From positions 62,001 to 126,000 of the forward strand of contig DATCLS010000032.1 of assembly GCA_036563805.1 (NCBI GenBank): a stretch of DNA of 64,000 nucleotides, read 5' to 3'. Source of the DNA: DATCLS01 sp036563805 (GTDB lineage Bacteria; Actinomycetota; Acidimicrobiia; Acidimicrobiales; VFJN01). The position numbers were made by a program, and so were the translations under genes. Below, in pieces: positions 25,708 to 33,963 of this stretch; positions within the stretch are counted from its first letter, which is position 1, and every line of letters begins with the position of its first letter. The notes below the pieces were generated by a model. That model was not told where the DNA came from. It did no database searches and saw only the letters and a list, made by a program, of their open reading frames with translations.

Positions 25708-25783
25708 CCGCCGGCCGGCGGGCTGCGGCTGCGTCCGCGCCTGCCCCCCGGCCGCCGACGCCGGCCGACCGGCGCCCGGCCTC

Positions 25784-25797
25784 GGGACCTTCGGCCC
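25784..25797 (+). promoter_or_regulatory. DosR-like box 9
   Basis: GGGACCTTCGGCCC, 91 nt before the PPOX ATG at 25888. A possible GTG mini-ORF (25829-25881) ends 6 nt before that ATG, but its distance (32 nt) and -10 fit less well than others. Confidence 0.75.
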
Positions 25798-25887
25798 TGG
25801 CACACATGCGGCGGGCGGCGGTACACAAGTGCGCCACGCCCGGTGTCGGCCGGGCGCGGGATCGTTGGCCAGACGGAGTTGACCACG

Positions 25888-26346
25888 ATGTTCGACACGA
25901 ACGGTGAGCCGGACCGGCGCGACCGGAACGGTCTCGAGGTCCTCACCGATCGCGAATGTCTCGAGCTGCTGCGCTCGGCGTCGGTCGGTCGCGTGGGGCT
26001 GACCATCGAGGCGCTGCCGGCGATCCTGCCAGCGAACTTCGCCGTGCTCGACGGCGACGTGATCATCCGGACGGGCTGGGGGGCGAAGCTCGACGCGGCG
26101 ACCGACAACCAGGTGGTGGGCTTCGAGGTTGACGACTTCGACCCCGCCACCCGCCAGGGGTGGAGCGTGCTCATCCGGGGCCGGGCCGAGGTCGTGCGCG
26201 ACCCGGCGCTGCTCGAGCGGGCCCGCCAGCTGAACCTCGACTCGTGGGCGCCGGCGCCGCGCGACCACTACGTGCGGATCCGGTCCGAGGTGGTGTCCGG
26301 CCGCCGGATCACCCGCCTCGTCGCCGCCGAGACCAGCGGCACCTGA
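25888..26346 (+). CDS. PPOX-fold (pyridoxamine 5'-phosphate oxidase-like) flavin/F420-binding protein
   Basis: 152 residues. The split-barrel pattern is ECLELLRSASVGRVGLTIEA, then LPANFAVLDGDVIIRTGWGAK, FEVDDFDPATRQGWSVLIRG and the C-terminal HYVRIRSEVVSGRRITR. Such small PPOX proteins bind FMN or F420, or act as haem-related oxidoreductases; they are common in DosR-type regulons. ATG 25888 has GGAG at a 9-nt distance. It is probably co-transcribed with the ADH gene 48 nt downstream. Confidence 0.85.
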   Translation: MFDTNGEPDRRDRNGLEVLTDRECLELLRSASVGRVGLTIEALPAILPANFAVLDGDVIIRTGWGAKLDAATDNQVVGFEVDDFDPATRQGWSVLIRGRAEVVRDPALLERARQLNLDSWAPAPRDHYVRIRSEVVSGRRITRLVAAETSGT

Positions 26347-26394
26347 CCCCCAAGCAACCAACCTGATCCCGTCTCGGCGGGGAGGGGAGGAGCG

Positions 26395-27432
26395 ATGCAA
26401 GCGCTTCAGCTCACCGGATGGAAGTCCCCACCGGAGCTCCGGGAGGTCCCCGACCCCGAACCGGGCCCCGGCCAGGTCGTGGTGCGGGTGGCGGCCGCGG
26501 GGGCGTGTCACTCCGACCTCCACCTCATGCACGACTTCGAGCCCGGGCTGTTGCCCTACGACCTGCCGTTCACGCTCGGCCACGAGAACACGGGGATCGT
26601 CGAGGCCGTGGGCTCGGGCGTGCAGCACCTCGAGCCGGGCGAGCCGGTGGCCGTCTACGGCCCCTGGGGCTGCGGGCGGTGCTGGCGCTGCCACCAGGGC
26701 ATGGAGAACTACTGCGAGCGGGCCGTCGAACTGGGCGGCGCCGGCGGCGGCCTGGGGTTCGACGGCGGGATGGCGCCGCTCATGCTGGTCCCGCAGGCCC
26801 GGTGGCTGGTGCCGCTCGGCGACCTCGACCCGGTGGCGGCGGCGCCGCTGACCGACGCCGGGCTCACGCCCTACCACGCCATCAAGCGCTCGCGGCATCT
26901 GCTCCACCCCGGCTCGACCGCGGTCGTCATCGGCGTCGGCGGGCTCGGCCACCTTGCGATCCAGATCCTGAAGGCGACGAGCGCGGCGTCGGTCGTGGCC
27001 GTCGACACCCGGCCCGAGGCCCTCGACCTGGCCCGGTCGGTGGGCGCCGACCACACGGTCGCCTCGGGCGACGACGCCGCCGCCCAAGTCCGCGACCTGA
27101 CCGGCGGGAAGGGCGCCGATGTGGCGCTCGACTTCGTGGGCGTGGACGCCACGATCGCCCTCGCCGCCCAGGTCAGCCGCCCGCTGGCCCACGTGACCGT
27201 GGTGGGCATCGGCGGCGGGTCGTTCCCGTTCGGGTTCTTCTCGCTGCCCTACGAGGTGTCGCTGGCCACCACCTACTGGGGCACGCTGCCCGAGCTGGCC
27301 GAGGTGCTCGACCTGGCCCGTCGCGGGCTCGTGACGGCCCACGTCGAGCGGTTCGGGCTGGCCGACGCCCCGCGGGCCTACGAGGCCCTGGCGGCCGGCG
27401 AGCTGCGGGGGCGGGCCGTGATCGTGCCCTGA
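26395..27432 (+). CDS. Zinc-dependent alcohol dehydrogenase (MDR family)
   Basis: 345 residues, the usual length. Catalytic zinc site: CHSDLH and GHENTGIV. Structural zinc: C-x2-C-x2-C-x7-C in CGRCWRCHQGMENYC. Cofactor fold: VIGVGGLGHLAIQIL with an acidic VAVDTRPEA following, which favours NAD(H). It has a strong SD (GGAGGGGAGGAG). It may dispose of reducing equivalents under low oxygen. Downstream is a strong terminator hairpin. Confidence 0.9.
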   Translation: MQALQLTGWKSPPELREVPDPEPGPGQVVVRVAAAGACHSDLHLMHDFEPGLLPYDLPFTLGHENTGIVEAVGSGVQHLEPGEPVAVYGPWGCGRCWRCHQGMENYCERAVELGGAGGGLGFDGGMAPLMLVPQARWLVPLGDLDPVAAAPLTDAGLTPYHAIKRSRHLLHPGSTAVVIGVGGLGHLAIQILKATSAASVVAVDTRPEALDLARSVGADHTVASGDDAAAQVRDLTGGKGADVALDFVGVDATIALAAQVSRPLAHVTVVGIGGGSFPFGFFSLPYEVSLATTYWGTLPELAEVLDLARRGLVTAHVERFGLADAPRAYEALAAGELRGRAVIVP

Positions 27433-27455
27433 CGGCGTCGGCCGCGCCTTGACGG

Positions 27456-27504
27456 GGCGGCCAGTCCCGGCGGGGGTGGCCCGCCCCCGCCGGGACTGGC
27501 CGCC
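27456..27504 (+). terminator. Strong hairpin, 21-bp perfect stem
   Basis: Left arm 27456-27476 (starts GGCGGCCAGTCCCGG) pairs exactly with 27484-27504 around a 7-nt loop. It lies 23 nt after the ADH stop and ends the PPOX-ADH unit. Confidence 0.75.
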
Positions 27505-27558
27505 TGGGTGCGCCCGGGCGTCCCCGGGTGTTCGTCCGACCTCCGGCCCGGTCAGATG

Positions 27559-27572
27559 GTGCCGAAGGTCCC
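27559..27572 (+). promoter_or_regulatory. DosR-like box 10
   Basis: GTGCCGAAGGTCCC. ATG 27608 is 36 nt away with CACGCT before it (6-nt gap). Confidence 0.7.
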
Positions 27573-27607
27573 TGTCGCCGCCGGCGTCCGGCCCGCACGC
27601 TCGCTCC

Positions 27608-28237
27608 ATGAGGATCCTGTGTGTGGAGAACGAGCCGGGCGCCGCTCGGCCGGCGGAGGACCGCCTGCGGGCGGACGGCCACGAGGTGGCGCGCTGCTTC
27701 GCGGGCGACCGGGCGACGTGCGTCGGGCTCGACCGGCCCGGGGCTTGCCCGCTGGACGACCCCGACGGCGTCGATGTCGTGCTCGCCGTGCGTGCCCCGG
27801 GGCACCAGTCGCCGACCGCCCGCGAGGTCGGGGTCACCTGCGCGCTGCGCCGGCGCATCCCGCTCGCCGTGGCGGGACCCGTCCGGCCCAACCCCTTCGC
27901 CCGCTGGACGGGCGCGGTGGCCGACGACACGGACCACGTGGCCGCCGCCTGCGCGACCGCCGAACGCCGCGCCCTCGCGGCCCTGGGCGACGAGGTGACG
28001 GCCGCGCTGTGCCGGGGTCTGGGGCCCGGCTGCCGGCCGGGCGTCGACCTGCACACCGACGTCCGGCGCCAGGCGGACGGCCTCGCGGTCACCGTGCGCC
28101 GGCCGGCGTCGGCGGCCGACCGGGACGGCGAGCTGGTGGTGCGGGCGCACCGGGCGCTGCGGGACGCCGGCGTGGTCGCCCCGCGCCTGTCGATCGCCTG
28201 CGCAGACCGGGCGCCGACTGCGGGGGCGGGGACGTGA
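27608..28237 (+). CDS. Pseudo-receiver-like protein of unknown function
   Basis: 209 residues. The N-terminus MRILCVENEPGAARPAEDRL resembles a response-regulator receiver domain. However, the phospho-acceptor position reads DVVLAVRAPGHQS with no Asp in the usual context, and no DNA-binding domain follows. The second half has a beta-rich segment (DGLAVTVRRP...GELVVRAHRAL). It is probably leaderless from box 10 and overlaps the PPOX gene by GTGA. It could be an unphosphorylatable partner of the sensory system, but this is speculation. Confidence 0.55.
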   Translation: MRILCVENEPGAARPAEDRLRADGHEVARCFAGDRATCVGLDRPGACPLDDPDGVDVVLAVRAPGHQSPTAREVGVTCALRRRIPLAVAGPVRPNPFARWTGAVADDTDHVAAACATAERRALAALGDEVTAALCRGLGPGCRPGVDLHTDVRRQADGLAVTVRRPASAADRDGELVVRAHRALRDAGVVAPRLSIACADRAPTAGAGT

Positions 28238-28671
28238 GCTCCGTCGACCGCCGGACCGGGCTCGAGGTGCTCGACCGCGACACCTGCCTCGAGCTGCTGG
28301 CCACCGCCGAGGTGGGCCGCCTGGCCATCGGCGGGCTCGGTGACGTGGTGCTGCTGCCGATCAACTACGCCCTCGACGGCGAGACCGTCGTGTTCCGCAC
28401 CGACCCGGGCACCAAGCTGGAGCGGGCCGGCCGCTGGGGCCGGGCCACGTTCGAGATCGACGACTTCGACCTCGTCGCCCGGGCGGGCTGGAGCGTGGTG
28501 GTCACCGGCCGGCTCGAGGAGGTCACGCACTACGACGCCACCGCCTTCGAGCGCGTCGGGCGGCTGCCGATCGACCCCTGGGTGGGCGGCGAGAAGCGCC
28601 ACTGGCTCCGGCTCGTCCCGACCCGGATCACGGGTCGCCGCCTGGTCCCGGTCGCGGAGGCCGGCCCGTGA
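28234..28671 (+). CDS. PPOX-fold flavin/F420-binding protein
   Basis: 145 residues, the second PPOX protein of the island: TCLELLATAEVGRLAIGG, LPINYALDGETVVFRTDPGTK, FEIDDFDLVARAGWSVVVTG and the C-terminal HWLRLVPTRITGRRLVP. The FRTDxGxK element is the typical cofactor phosphate contact. GTG start with 4-nt overlaps on both sides, giving a three-gene unit with the pseudo-receiver and CBS genes. Confidence 0.85.
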   Translation: MSSVDRRTGLEVLDRDTCLELLATAEVGRLAIGGLGDVVLLPINYALDGETVVFRTDPGTKLERAGRWGRATFEIDDFDLVARAGWSVVVTGRLEEVTHYDATAFERVGRLPIDPWVGGEKRHWLRLVPTRITGRRLVPVAEAGP

Positions 28672-29129
28672 GCGCGCACCCCGAGCTCGTGCTCCGCGTC
28701 GGTGACATCGACCTGCGGCCGATCGTCACGGTCGGGCCCGACGCCACGCTCCAGGCGGCGGCGAGCGTCATGCAGGCCCACAGCATCGCGTCGGTGATCG
28801 TGAGCCGGCCGGACGAGCCGGTCGCCATCCTCACCGAGCGCGACGTGACGCGGGCGGTCGCCGCCGACCGCCCGCCCGGCACGCCGGCCGCCGGCCTGGC
28901 GTCGCCCCGCCCGCTCACGGTCGACGCCGACACCGTCGTCCTCGACGCCGCCGGGCTCATGCTGACCGAGAACGTCCGCCACCTCGTCGTCACCCGCGAC
29001 GACCGCGCTGTCGGCGTGGTGTCCATGCGCGATCTGCTCGCCGCGCTGGTCGACGCGGTCACCCCCGAGCGGCTCTACGTCATGCTCCAGGCGATCTCGG
29101 GCTCGTCCGCCGGCTCCTGGCCCGGCTGA
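28668..29129 (+). CDS. CBS-domain pair protein (Hrp1-like)
   Basis: 153 residues made of two CBS motifs: residues ~15-65 (PIVTVGPDATLQAAASVMQA ... VAILTERDVTRAV) and ~75-130 (PLTVDADTVVLDAAGLML ... GVVSMRDLLAALV). Stand-alone CBS pairs bind adenylates. M. tuberculosis Hrp1 (Rv2626c) is a DosR-regulon example. Co-transcribed with the PPOX gene (GTGA overlap). Confidence 0.85.
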   Translation: MSAHPELVLRVGDIDLRPIVTVGPDATLQAAASVMQAHSIASVIVSRPDEPVAILTERDVTRAVAADRPPGTPAAGLASPRPLTVDADTVVLDAAGLMLTENVRHLVVTRDDRAVGVVSMRDLLAALVDAVTPERLYVMLQAISGSSAGSWPG

Positions 29130-29197
29130 GCCCCGACCGGCGTGGTCGGTGGTCCGGCGGCCACCGGCCGCTCGGTCCCTCGGCCGCCGGTGAGGGC

Positions 29198-29265
29198 TCG
29201 GCGGGCGCTCCGGTCAGGGCTCGATTCCCGCCCCGATCAGAGTTCGGCGGGCGTTCCGGTCAGGG
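29198..29265. repeat. 22-bp direct repeat, two copies
   Basis: TCGGCGGGCG-C/T-TCCGGTCAGGG occurs at 29198-29219 and 29244-29265 with one difference. A partial third copy (TTGGCGGGCGCC) starts at 29267. The second copy overlaps the end of the TetR gene. Confidence 0.5.
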
Positions 29266-29961
29266 TTTGGCGGGCGCCGACTCCGGCGGGAGCAGCAGCG
29301 GCCCGAGCGCCTCGGCGTCGCGGGCCTCGGCCCGGGCCGCCAGGCGGGCCCGGAGCCCGGCGATCATCAGCGCCAGCCCCTCCTCGAACCGCTCGTCGTC
29401 GGGCCCGGCGGCCTCCATGGCGGCCGCCAGCGTCGGGCGCTCGGGCGAGCTGAAGGCGGCGCGGAGGGCGGCGGCCTCCTCGTCGGGCAGGGGCTCGCGG
29501 GCGGCGTCGGACTGGGCCTCCAGCGCGTCGCCGGTGATGTAGGCGGTCAGGACCAGCCAGAACCGCAGCGCCTCGGCGGGCGACAGGCCGGCCTCCACCA
29601 GGACCGCCAGCATGCGGTCGATGTGGACGGCGGACTCCGGCGTCGGCCGGTTCCCCGCCACCAGCCGGGCCCCGTCGCGGTGGCGCAGGAGGGCGCCCCG
29701 GACCGCTCGGGCCCGCTCGGCCACCCACTCCCACCACGGCTCGCCGGGCGCCGGCTCGGGCCGCACGTCGGCCACGCCCTCCCGCACGATGGCCTCGGCC
29801 ACCAGGTCGAGCAGGTGCCGCTTGTTGCGTACGTGCCAGTAGAGCGTCGGCGCGGCCACCCCCAGGCGGTCGCCGAGCGCCCGCAGCGTCACGCCGTCGA
29901 GCCCCTGCTCGTCGAGCAGCTCGACGGCCGCTCGCACCACGTCGTCCCGGGTCAGTGCCAT
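29260..29961 (-). CDS. TetR-family regulator with tetracycline-repressor-like C-terminal domain
   Basis: 233 residues from ATG 29961. The N-terminal HTH (TRDDVVRAAVELLDEQGLDG; GVAAPTLYWHVRNKRHLLDL) is followed by a TetR_C-like helical domain. Two CTAAC...GTTAG operators lie upstream in the divergent promoter. The divergent target appears to have been a drug-export ABC ATPase, now broken, so this repressor may be an orphan. Confidence 0.85.
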   Translation of the reverse strand: MALTRDDVVRAAVELLDEQGLDGVTLRALGDRLGVAAPTLYWHVRNKRHLLDLVAEAIVREGVADVRPEPAPGEPWWEWVAERARAVRGALLRHRDGARLVAGNRPTPESAVHIDRMLAVLVEAGLSPAEALRFWLVLTAYITGDALEAQSDAAREPLPDEEAAALRAAFSSPERPTLAAAMEAAGPDDERFEEGLALMIAGLRARLAARAEARDAEALGPLLLPPESAPAKP

Positions 29962-29974
29962 CTCCCTTGACACT

Positions 29975-30023
29975 CTAACGCCGTTAGGGGGAGACTGCCG
30001 GGCGATGCGTCTAACAGCGTTAG
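29975..30023. promoter_or_regulatory. Two TetR-type operators
   Basis: CTAACGCCGTTAG (29975-29987) and CTAACAGCGTTAG (30011-30023), centres 36 bp apart, between the TetR gene and the ABC ATPase remnant. The second covers the remnant's first codons. Confidence 0.7.
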
Positions 30024-30236
30024 AGAGACGGGCTGCCGCCAGCGGGCCCGCCGCGCCGGCCACGGCCGGCGGGGCCCGCCAGGCCGGCGCAGCCGCCGAG
30101 GTCAGCGAGGGTGCCGGCGGCGGGGCCGCCGTGTCGGTGCGGGGCCTGCGGAAGGCCTACGGGCAGGTCGAGGCTGTCCGGGGCATCGACCTCGACGTCC
30201 CGCCCGGCGAGCTGTTCGGTTCCTGGGCCCGAACGG
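30005..30236 (+). pseudogene. Truncated DrrA-like ABC transporter ATPase
   Basis: From ATG 30005 the reading frame gives VSVRGLRKAYGQVEAVRGID and LDVPPGELFG, the classic start of daunorubicin-type ABC ATPases. At about 30220 one base is missing. In the shifted frame the DNA still encodes FLGPNG, the beginning of Walker A. All homology then stops at about 30236, where DNA of different character begins. Walker B and the signature motif are absent, so the gene is dead. It is probably the former target of the adjacent TetR. Confidence 0.8.
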
Positions 30237-30344
30237 GTCATGTCGCATCGTCCCTAAGGGTCACGGACCACCACCAAGAACCCCAACGGCAGCCACCAAC
30301 ACAAGCCGACACGACGCCGTCGCCACACCATCGCAGGACAGCGC

Positions 30345-30824
30345 TCAGGCGCGTGTTGCGCCCTCCGGCCAGATGACCGTCACAGGTAGGCCGAGCTGAC
30401 GTGCTGCCGTGACGACATCCGCGGTGCCGCCGTAGCCCCGTGCGGGGAGCCCGTCCCACACGGCGTACAGCTCCTCAGCGTGTTCGAGCATCAGCTTGGA
30501 CGCGGCCATATGTGACTCCGAAGTTGACTGCCGGAACGGCAGCCTACGTATGGCAGACGCGTCGGCGAGGAGCCGGTCATAGACCGGGTGATGTTCGGCC
30601 GGGAGTCCCGCTCGGTACTCCTCGGCCGGGATGATGACTTCCAACCGTCCGCCGCGGTCCAGCACGGCCTGTGCGAATAGGGAGTCCGCTCCGTCTGCGA
30701 TGCACGACAGTCCGACCAGCTCGTCTGGGTCGTGGTTCGCGAGCTGGTGTCGCAACTCGGTGTCCACCATCACCGTTGTTGACTTAGGGAGGCCGCGGTG
30801 GCCACTGATCGCGATTCGAGGCAT
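30345..30824 (-). CDS. SLOG/Rossmann-like nucleotide-binding protein
   Basis: 159 residues. It starts RIAISGHRGL and has GLSCIADGADSLFAQAVL, then a helical region, and ends AVWDGLPARGYGGTADVVTA. The GxR/GAD and GGTADV-type loops are typical of the SLOG superfamily (DprA/LOG-like), which binds nucleotides or nucleotide-derived signals. The biological role here is unknown. It is the last gene of the minus-strand arm of the island, 10 nt after the XRE gene. Confidence 0.65.
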   Translation of the reverse strand: MPRIAISGHRGLPKSTTVMVDTELRHQLANHDPDELVGLSCIADGADSLFAQAVLDRGGRLEVIIPAEEYRAGLPAEHHPVYDRLLADASAIRRLPFRQSTSESHMAASKLMLEHAEELYAVWDGLPARGYGGTADVVTAARQLGLPVTVIWPEGATRA

Positions 30825-30834
30825 GGGGTCTGGT

Positions 30835-32076
30835 CTATGTGCGGGCAGTGCGGATGCGTTCGTCGAACCGGCGGACGGCGGTAGGTGGGTTGCGTCCGGC
30901 GTAGCCGCGACGGAGTGCCCGGGCCCGGTTGACGATGCGCGCGCTCTGCTGTGCAGGGCTCGCGTCGAGCACGTCGGTGGCGATCATGAATGCGTAGTCA
31001 ACCTCGCCGGCCTGAAGGTGGGCGTCGGCATGATCGAGCCGCCAGAGGGCCGCCTGACGAGTCGGTGCGACAAGCATCGGTCCGGCGTCGTATGCCGCGC
31101 GGACCGCAAGGTGGGGCTTACCGAGTCGCACGGCGCACGCAAGCCGGTAGGCCGCGACCCTCGCGGAGTCGAACGCGAAGACCCACGGCCAGGGCGGTGA
31201 TTCGTCGGCCTGGCGTTCGACCGCCGCTTGCGACCGATCGAGCGCGGCAAGGGCGGCGCGCTCGTCGGAGGCCGAGGCATGGGCAAGCGCTCCCACTGCT
31301 GACAGCCAGGCGACGGCAATCGCTGGAGGATCGTTACCGAGCTGCTGATTGGCTGCGGCGACAAGGGCGAGACTTTCTGAGGCATCGCCCAGCTCGGCAG
31401 CGAACGCGGCAAGCGTGCCGGTCATGTATGCGCTCAGTACGGGGTCGCCGGCCTCACGAGCCGACGTGATGGCTACGTCGTAGTAGCGGCGAGCCGAGCC
31501 GAGGTCGTACATGTCCCAGTGGAGCCAGCCAGCGAAGCCCGCGACCTCGCTCAGCGCCCCGGCAAGTCGAGCGCGAGCGCCGATGTCGTCGGCCGTCGCA
31601 GCGGCGCGACCGGTCACCCGAAGGTGGGCCAAGACAGCCTCGGCGAGGTCGCGAGACGGCATTGTGCCGTCGAGGCGCCGTTGGGTGGCAGTCACGAGTC
31701 GTAGGCCGTCAGCAGGTGTCTCCGTGGTCGGCGCGGGCATCGGGGGCAGGAACGTCGACGCGGCGACGCCTCCGGCGCCTGCCAAGAAGTCTCGCCGGTT
31801 CATCGGGGCGTCCGAGATGCTGTCGAGTGGTCCCGACAAGCCCAGGAGCTGCGGTGGCATGTCGAGAACCTGGGCGACACGGCGCAGGATGCGGATGTCG
31901 TAGGCATGTCGTTGTCCTCGCTCGATGCGGGAAACGACCGATTGGCTGTAGCCGCACGCTGCGCCGAGATCGGCCTGGCTTCGACCCCGTGCCTTGCGGA
32001 CGAGTCGGATGACGACTCCGGTGTCGCCTTTGCGGGCAGCGTTCAAGATCGCTGGATTCGACCACAGCGCACTCAT
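30835..32076 (-). CDS. XRE-family regulator with C-terminal TPR-like region
   Basis: 413 residues from ATG 32076. The HTH_XRE is at residues ~20-75 (IRLVRKARGRSQADLGAACG; SVVSRIERGQRHAYDIRILR), followed by a twin-Arg-like stretch (MNRRDFLAGAGGVAASTFLP), which is frequent in this actinobacterial family. About 270 helical residues with TPR-like repeats follow. Such regulators are often divergent from DUF574-type methyltransferases, as here. No ligand can be assigned. Confidence 0.8.
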   Translation of the reverse strand: MSALWSNPAILNAARKGDTGVVIRLVRKARGRSQADLGAACGYSQSVVSRIERGQRHAYDIRILRRVAQVLDMPPQLLGLSGPLDSISDAPMNRRDFLAGAGGVAASTFLPPMPAPTTETPADGLRLVTATQRRLDGTMPSRDLAEAVLAHLRVTGRAAATADDIGARARLAGALSEVAGFAGWLHWDMYDLGSARRYYDVAITSAREAGDPVLSAYMTGTLAAFAAELGDASESLALVAAANQQLGNDPPAIAVAWLSAVGALAHASASDERAALAALDRSQAAVERQADESPPWPWVFAFDSARVAAYRLACAVRLGKPHLAVRAAYDAGPMLVAPTRQAALWRLDHADAHLQAGEVDYAFMIATDVLDASPAQQSARIVNRARALRRGYAGRNPPTAVRRFDERIRTART

Positions 32077-32213
32077 ACCGATCGCTCCCGTGTGACGGGC
32101 AGTGTAAGTAGCCCAACCAGATCGGCCCGCCTCTATGCGTGTCTGGCATATTGCCATGCCCAACCAGACTCGGTACCTCGGCACCCCGCCGGGATCGTGG
32201 TTCGCTCGCCGGC

Positions 32214-32393
32214 ATGCGAACGACGGAACGCGGTCGAGGCGGAGGCGAGCGTGACGACCTACGCCAACTCGCCCGCGAGCTACTTGACGCCGAGGAGGCG
32301 TATCGTCGCGCGCCGACCTTGGACAACACGTCTCGGCTTCTGCGGGTGCAGCGCCGGTTGGAGGCAGTGTTGGTGTCGGGGGTGCAGCGGTGA
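32214..32393 (+). CDS. Small hydrophilic protein
   Basis: 59 residues, helical and charged (DDLRQLARELLDAEEAYRRA ... SRLLRVQRRLEAVLV). First gene of a plus-strand unit with stop-start overlaps (GTGA at 32390, ATGA at 32581 and 33426). No family recognised. Confidence 0.5.
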   Translation: MRTTERGRGGGERDDLRQLARELLDAEEAYRRAPTLDNTSRLLRVQRRLEAVLVSGVQR

Positions 32394-32584
32394 GCGGCCT
32401 CGTGGTCGTGGCGGCTGTCTCCGCGGTGGTCGGTCTGGCCGTCCTGTGGGACCGCGTGTTGGACCGGATCGTGGCTCGGCAGCAGAGACGGGAGGCGGAG
32501 CCGTTGCGTCGTGCGCGTCGTGGTGAGCCTCCGGTGCTGGGTGGCGCGCCGCGGCATCTGCGGGCTGGGGGGCGGTTGCGATGA
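32390..32584 (+). CDS. Small single-pass membrane protein
   Basis: 64 residues: an N-terminal hydrophobic helix (SGLVVVAAVSAVVGLAVLWD) followed by a basic tail. It overlaps genes on both sides. Function unknown. Confidence 0.45.
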   Translation: MSGLVVVAAVSAVVGLAVLWDRVLDRIVARQQRREAEPLRRARRGEPPVLGGAPRHLRAGGRLR

Positions 32585-33429
32585 GGCCCCGTCCGTTGGC
32601 GTCGCAGGGCCAGGTGTGCGAGCCGCTCGACGTGGACACGCAAGTTGCGCACGCAGCCCGTGTCTACGACTACCTGCTGGGCGGGGTGGACAACTTCGCG
32701 GTGGATCGGGAGGCGGCCGAGCGGGGAGCGGCAGCGTTGCCTGGTGGGCTCGAGCGGGCGCAGCTCATGGTCCGGTCACAGCGGGCATTTCTGGCGTCGG
32801 TGGTGCGATGTCTGGCAGCCGAGATGGGCGTCCGCCAGTTCCTCGACATCGGGACCGGGATACCGAACGCGGACAACGTGCACGCGGTGGCGCAGGAGAC
32901 AGCACCGGAGTCCCGGGTGGTGTACGTCGACAACGACCCGGTGGTGCTGGCGCACGCGCACACGCTGCTGCGCAGCACGCCGCAGGGAGCGACCGCATAC
33001 ATCCACGGCGATCTACGCGACCCCGAGCCCATCCTGAACGAGGCGGCCGAGACGCTGGACTTCGAGCGGCCGGTCGCGCTCGTCCTCGTGGGCATCCTGC
33101 ACCTGATCCGCGATGAGGATGACCCCTGCGGGATCGTGGCCCGCCTGGTCGACGCCGTGCCGTCGGGGAGCTACTTGGCGTTGTCGCATCTCGCGAGCGA
33201 CGTGGAGCCCGAGTTGTCCGAGGCGATGGCCCGTGCGAATGAGACGATGAGCGACCCGTTCGTGCTGCGCACGCGCGACGACGTTGTCCGGTTCCTGGAC
33301 GGGTTGGACGTCTTGGGTCCGGGGATCGTGACGCTTGATCGGTGGCCGTGGTGCCAGGGCGCCGAGGCGGTCGGCTGCCAGTCCGATCGACCGGTGGCGG
33401 CGTACGGGTCGGTGGGACGCAAGCCATGA
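32581..33429 (+). CDS. SAM-dependent methyltransferase, DUF574 type
   Basis: 282 residues. Family features include HAARVYDYLLGGVDNFAVDR near the N-terminus, the SAM-binding motif FLDIGTGIPNADNVH, the acidic strand end VVYVDNDPVVLAHA and VALVLVGILHLI. These are abundant in actinomycetes, often next to XRE regulators. The substrate is unknown. ATGA overlap with the upstream small gene. Confidence 0.85.
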   Translation: MRPRPLASQGQVCEPLDVDTQVAHAARVYDYLLGGVDNFAVDREAAERGAAALPGGLERAQLMVRSQRAFLASVVRCLAAEMGVRQFLDIGTGIPNADNVHAVAQETAPESRVVYVDNDPVVLAHAHTLLRSTPQGATAYIHGDLRDPEPILNEAAETLDFERPVALVLVGILHLIRDEDDPCGIVARLVDAVPSGSYLALSHLASDVEPELSEAMARANETMSDPFVLRTRDDVVRFLDGLDVLGPGIVTLDRWPWCQGAEAVGCQSDRPVAAYGSVGRKP

Positions 33430-33758
33430 GGCTGCGTCGCGAGAACGGCTACAAGCGGTTGACGATTGACATGGCGCCCGGCTTGTACGACGAGCTGCAA
33501 TCGTTGGCAGACGACGCTGGGATCAGCGTCAGCGAGTACCTGCGGCGAGCGGTGGCTTTGGCCCGGTGGGCGGGCGTGGGTGAGGACGGCAGGATCGGTC
33601 ACCGGTTCGTCGGGTTCAAGGTGACTCCGTACGTGTATGACGAGCTGCAACGCCGAGCCGACGACGCGGGCCTCACGCTCGACGGGTTCATGAACCGCAC
33701 CGTCGAGAACGCCTTGGAGGGCGGACCACTCCTGGCGAACGGCGACGACGCGGACTGA
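33426..33758 (+). CDS. Ribbon-helix-helix-like protein with two repeats
   Basis: 110 residues with two similar segments: KRLTIDMAPGLYDELQSLAD (about 10-29) and VGFKVTPYVYDELQRRADDA (about 64-83), each followed by a predicted helix (SVSEYLRRAVALA; TLDGFMNRTVENA). This is an RHH/CopG-like unit in tandem, which would allow DNA binding as a monomer. Target unknown. Confidence 0.6.
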   Translation: MRLRRENGYKRLTIDMAPGLYDELQSLADDAGISVSEYLRRAVALARWAGVGEDGRIGHRFVGFKVTPYVYDELQRRADDAGLTLDGFMNRTVENALEGGPLLANGDDAD

Positions 33759-33963
33759 GCACGCAACGTCTCGCTCCCGGGGGCGTGAGGCCCACGTCTC
33801 CCGGAGCGTGCCGGGCGGGCGTCACCACCGCCGCTGGCGGTCCGCCCGGTCGCGGTGGCCCCGACCCTGTCGCCCGCAACCGTCGCGGGGCAGGGCTGGG
33901 GCCGCCACCCATCAACCACACCGCGGCCCGTGGGCGGGACGCACGGCCGCATGGCGCGAGAGA

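Noticed and set aside
27608..28237. The pseudo-receiver protein as the missing DosR-type response regulator
   Set aside because: It lacks the phospho-acceptor Asp context and has no LuxR/NarL DNA-binding domain.
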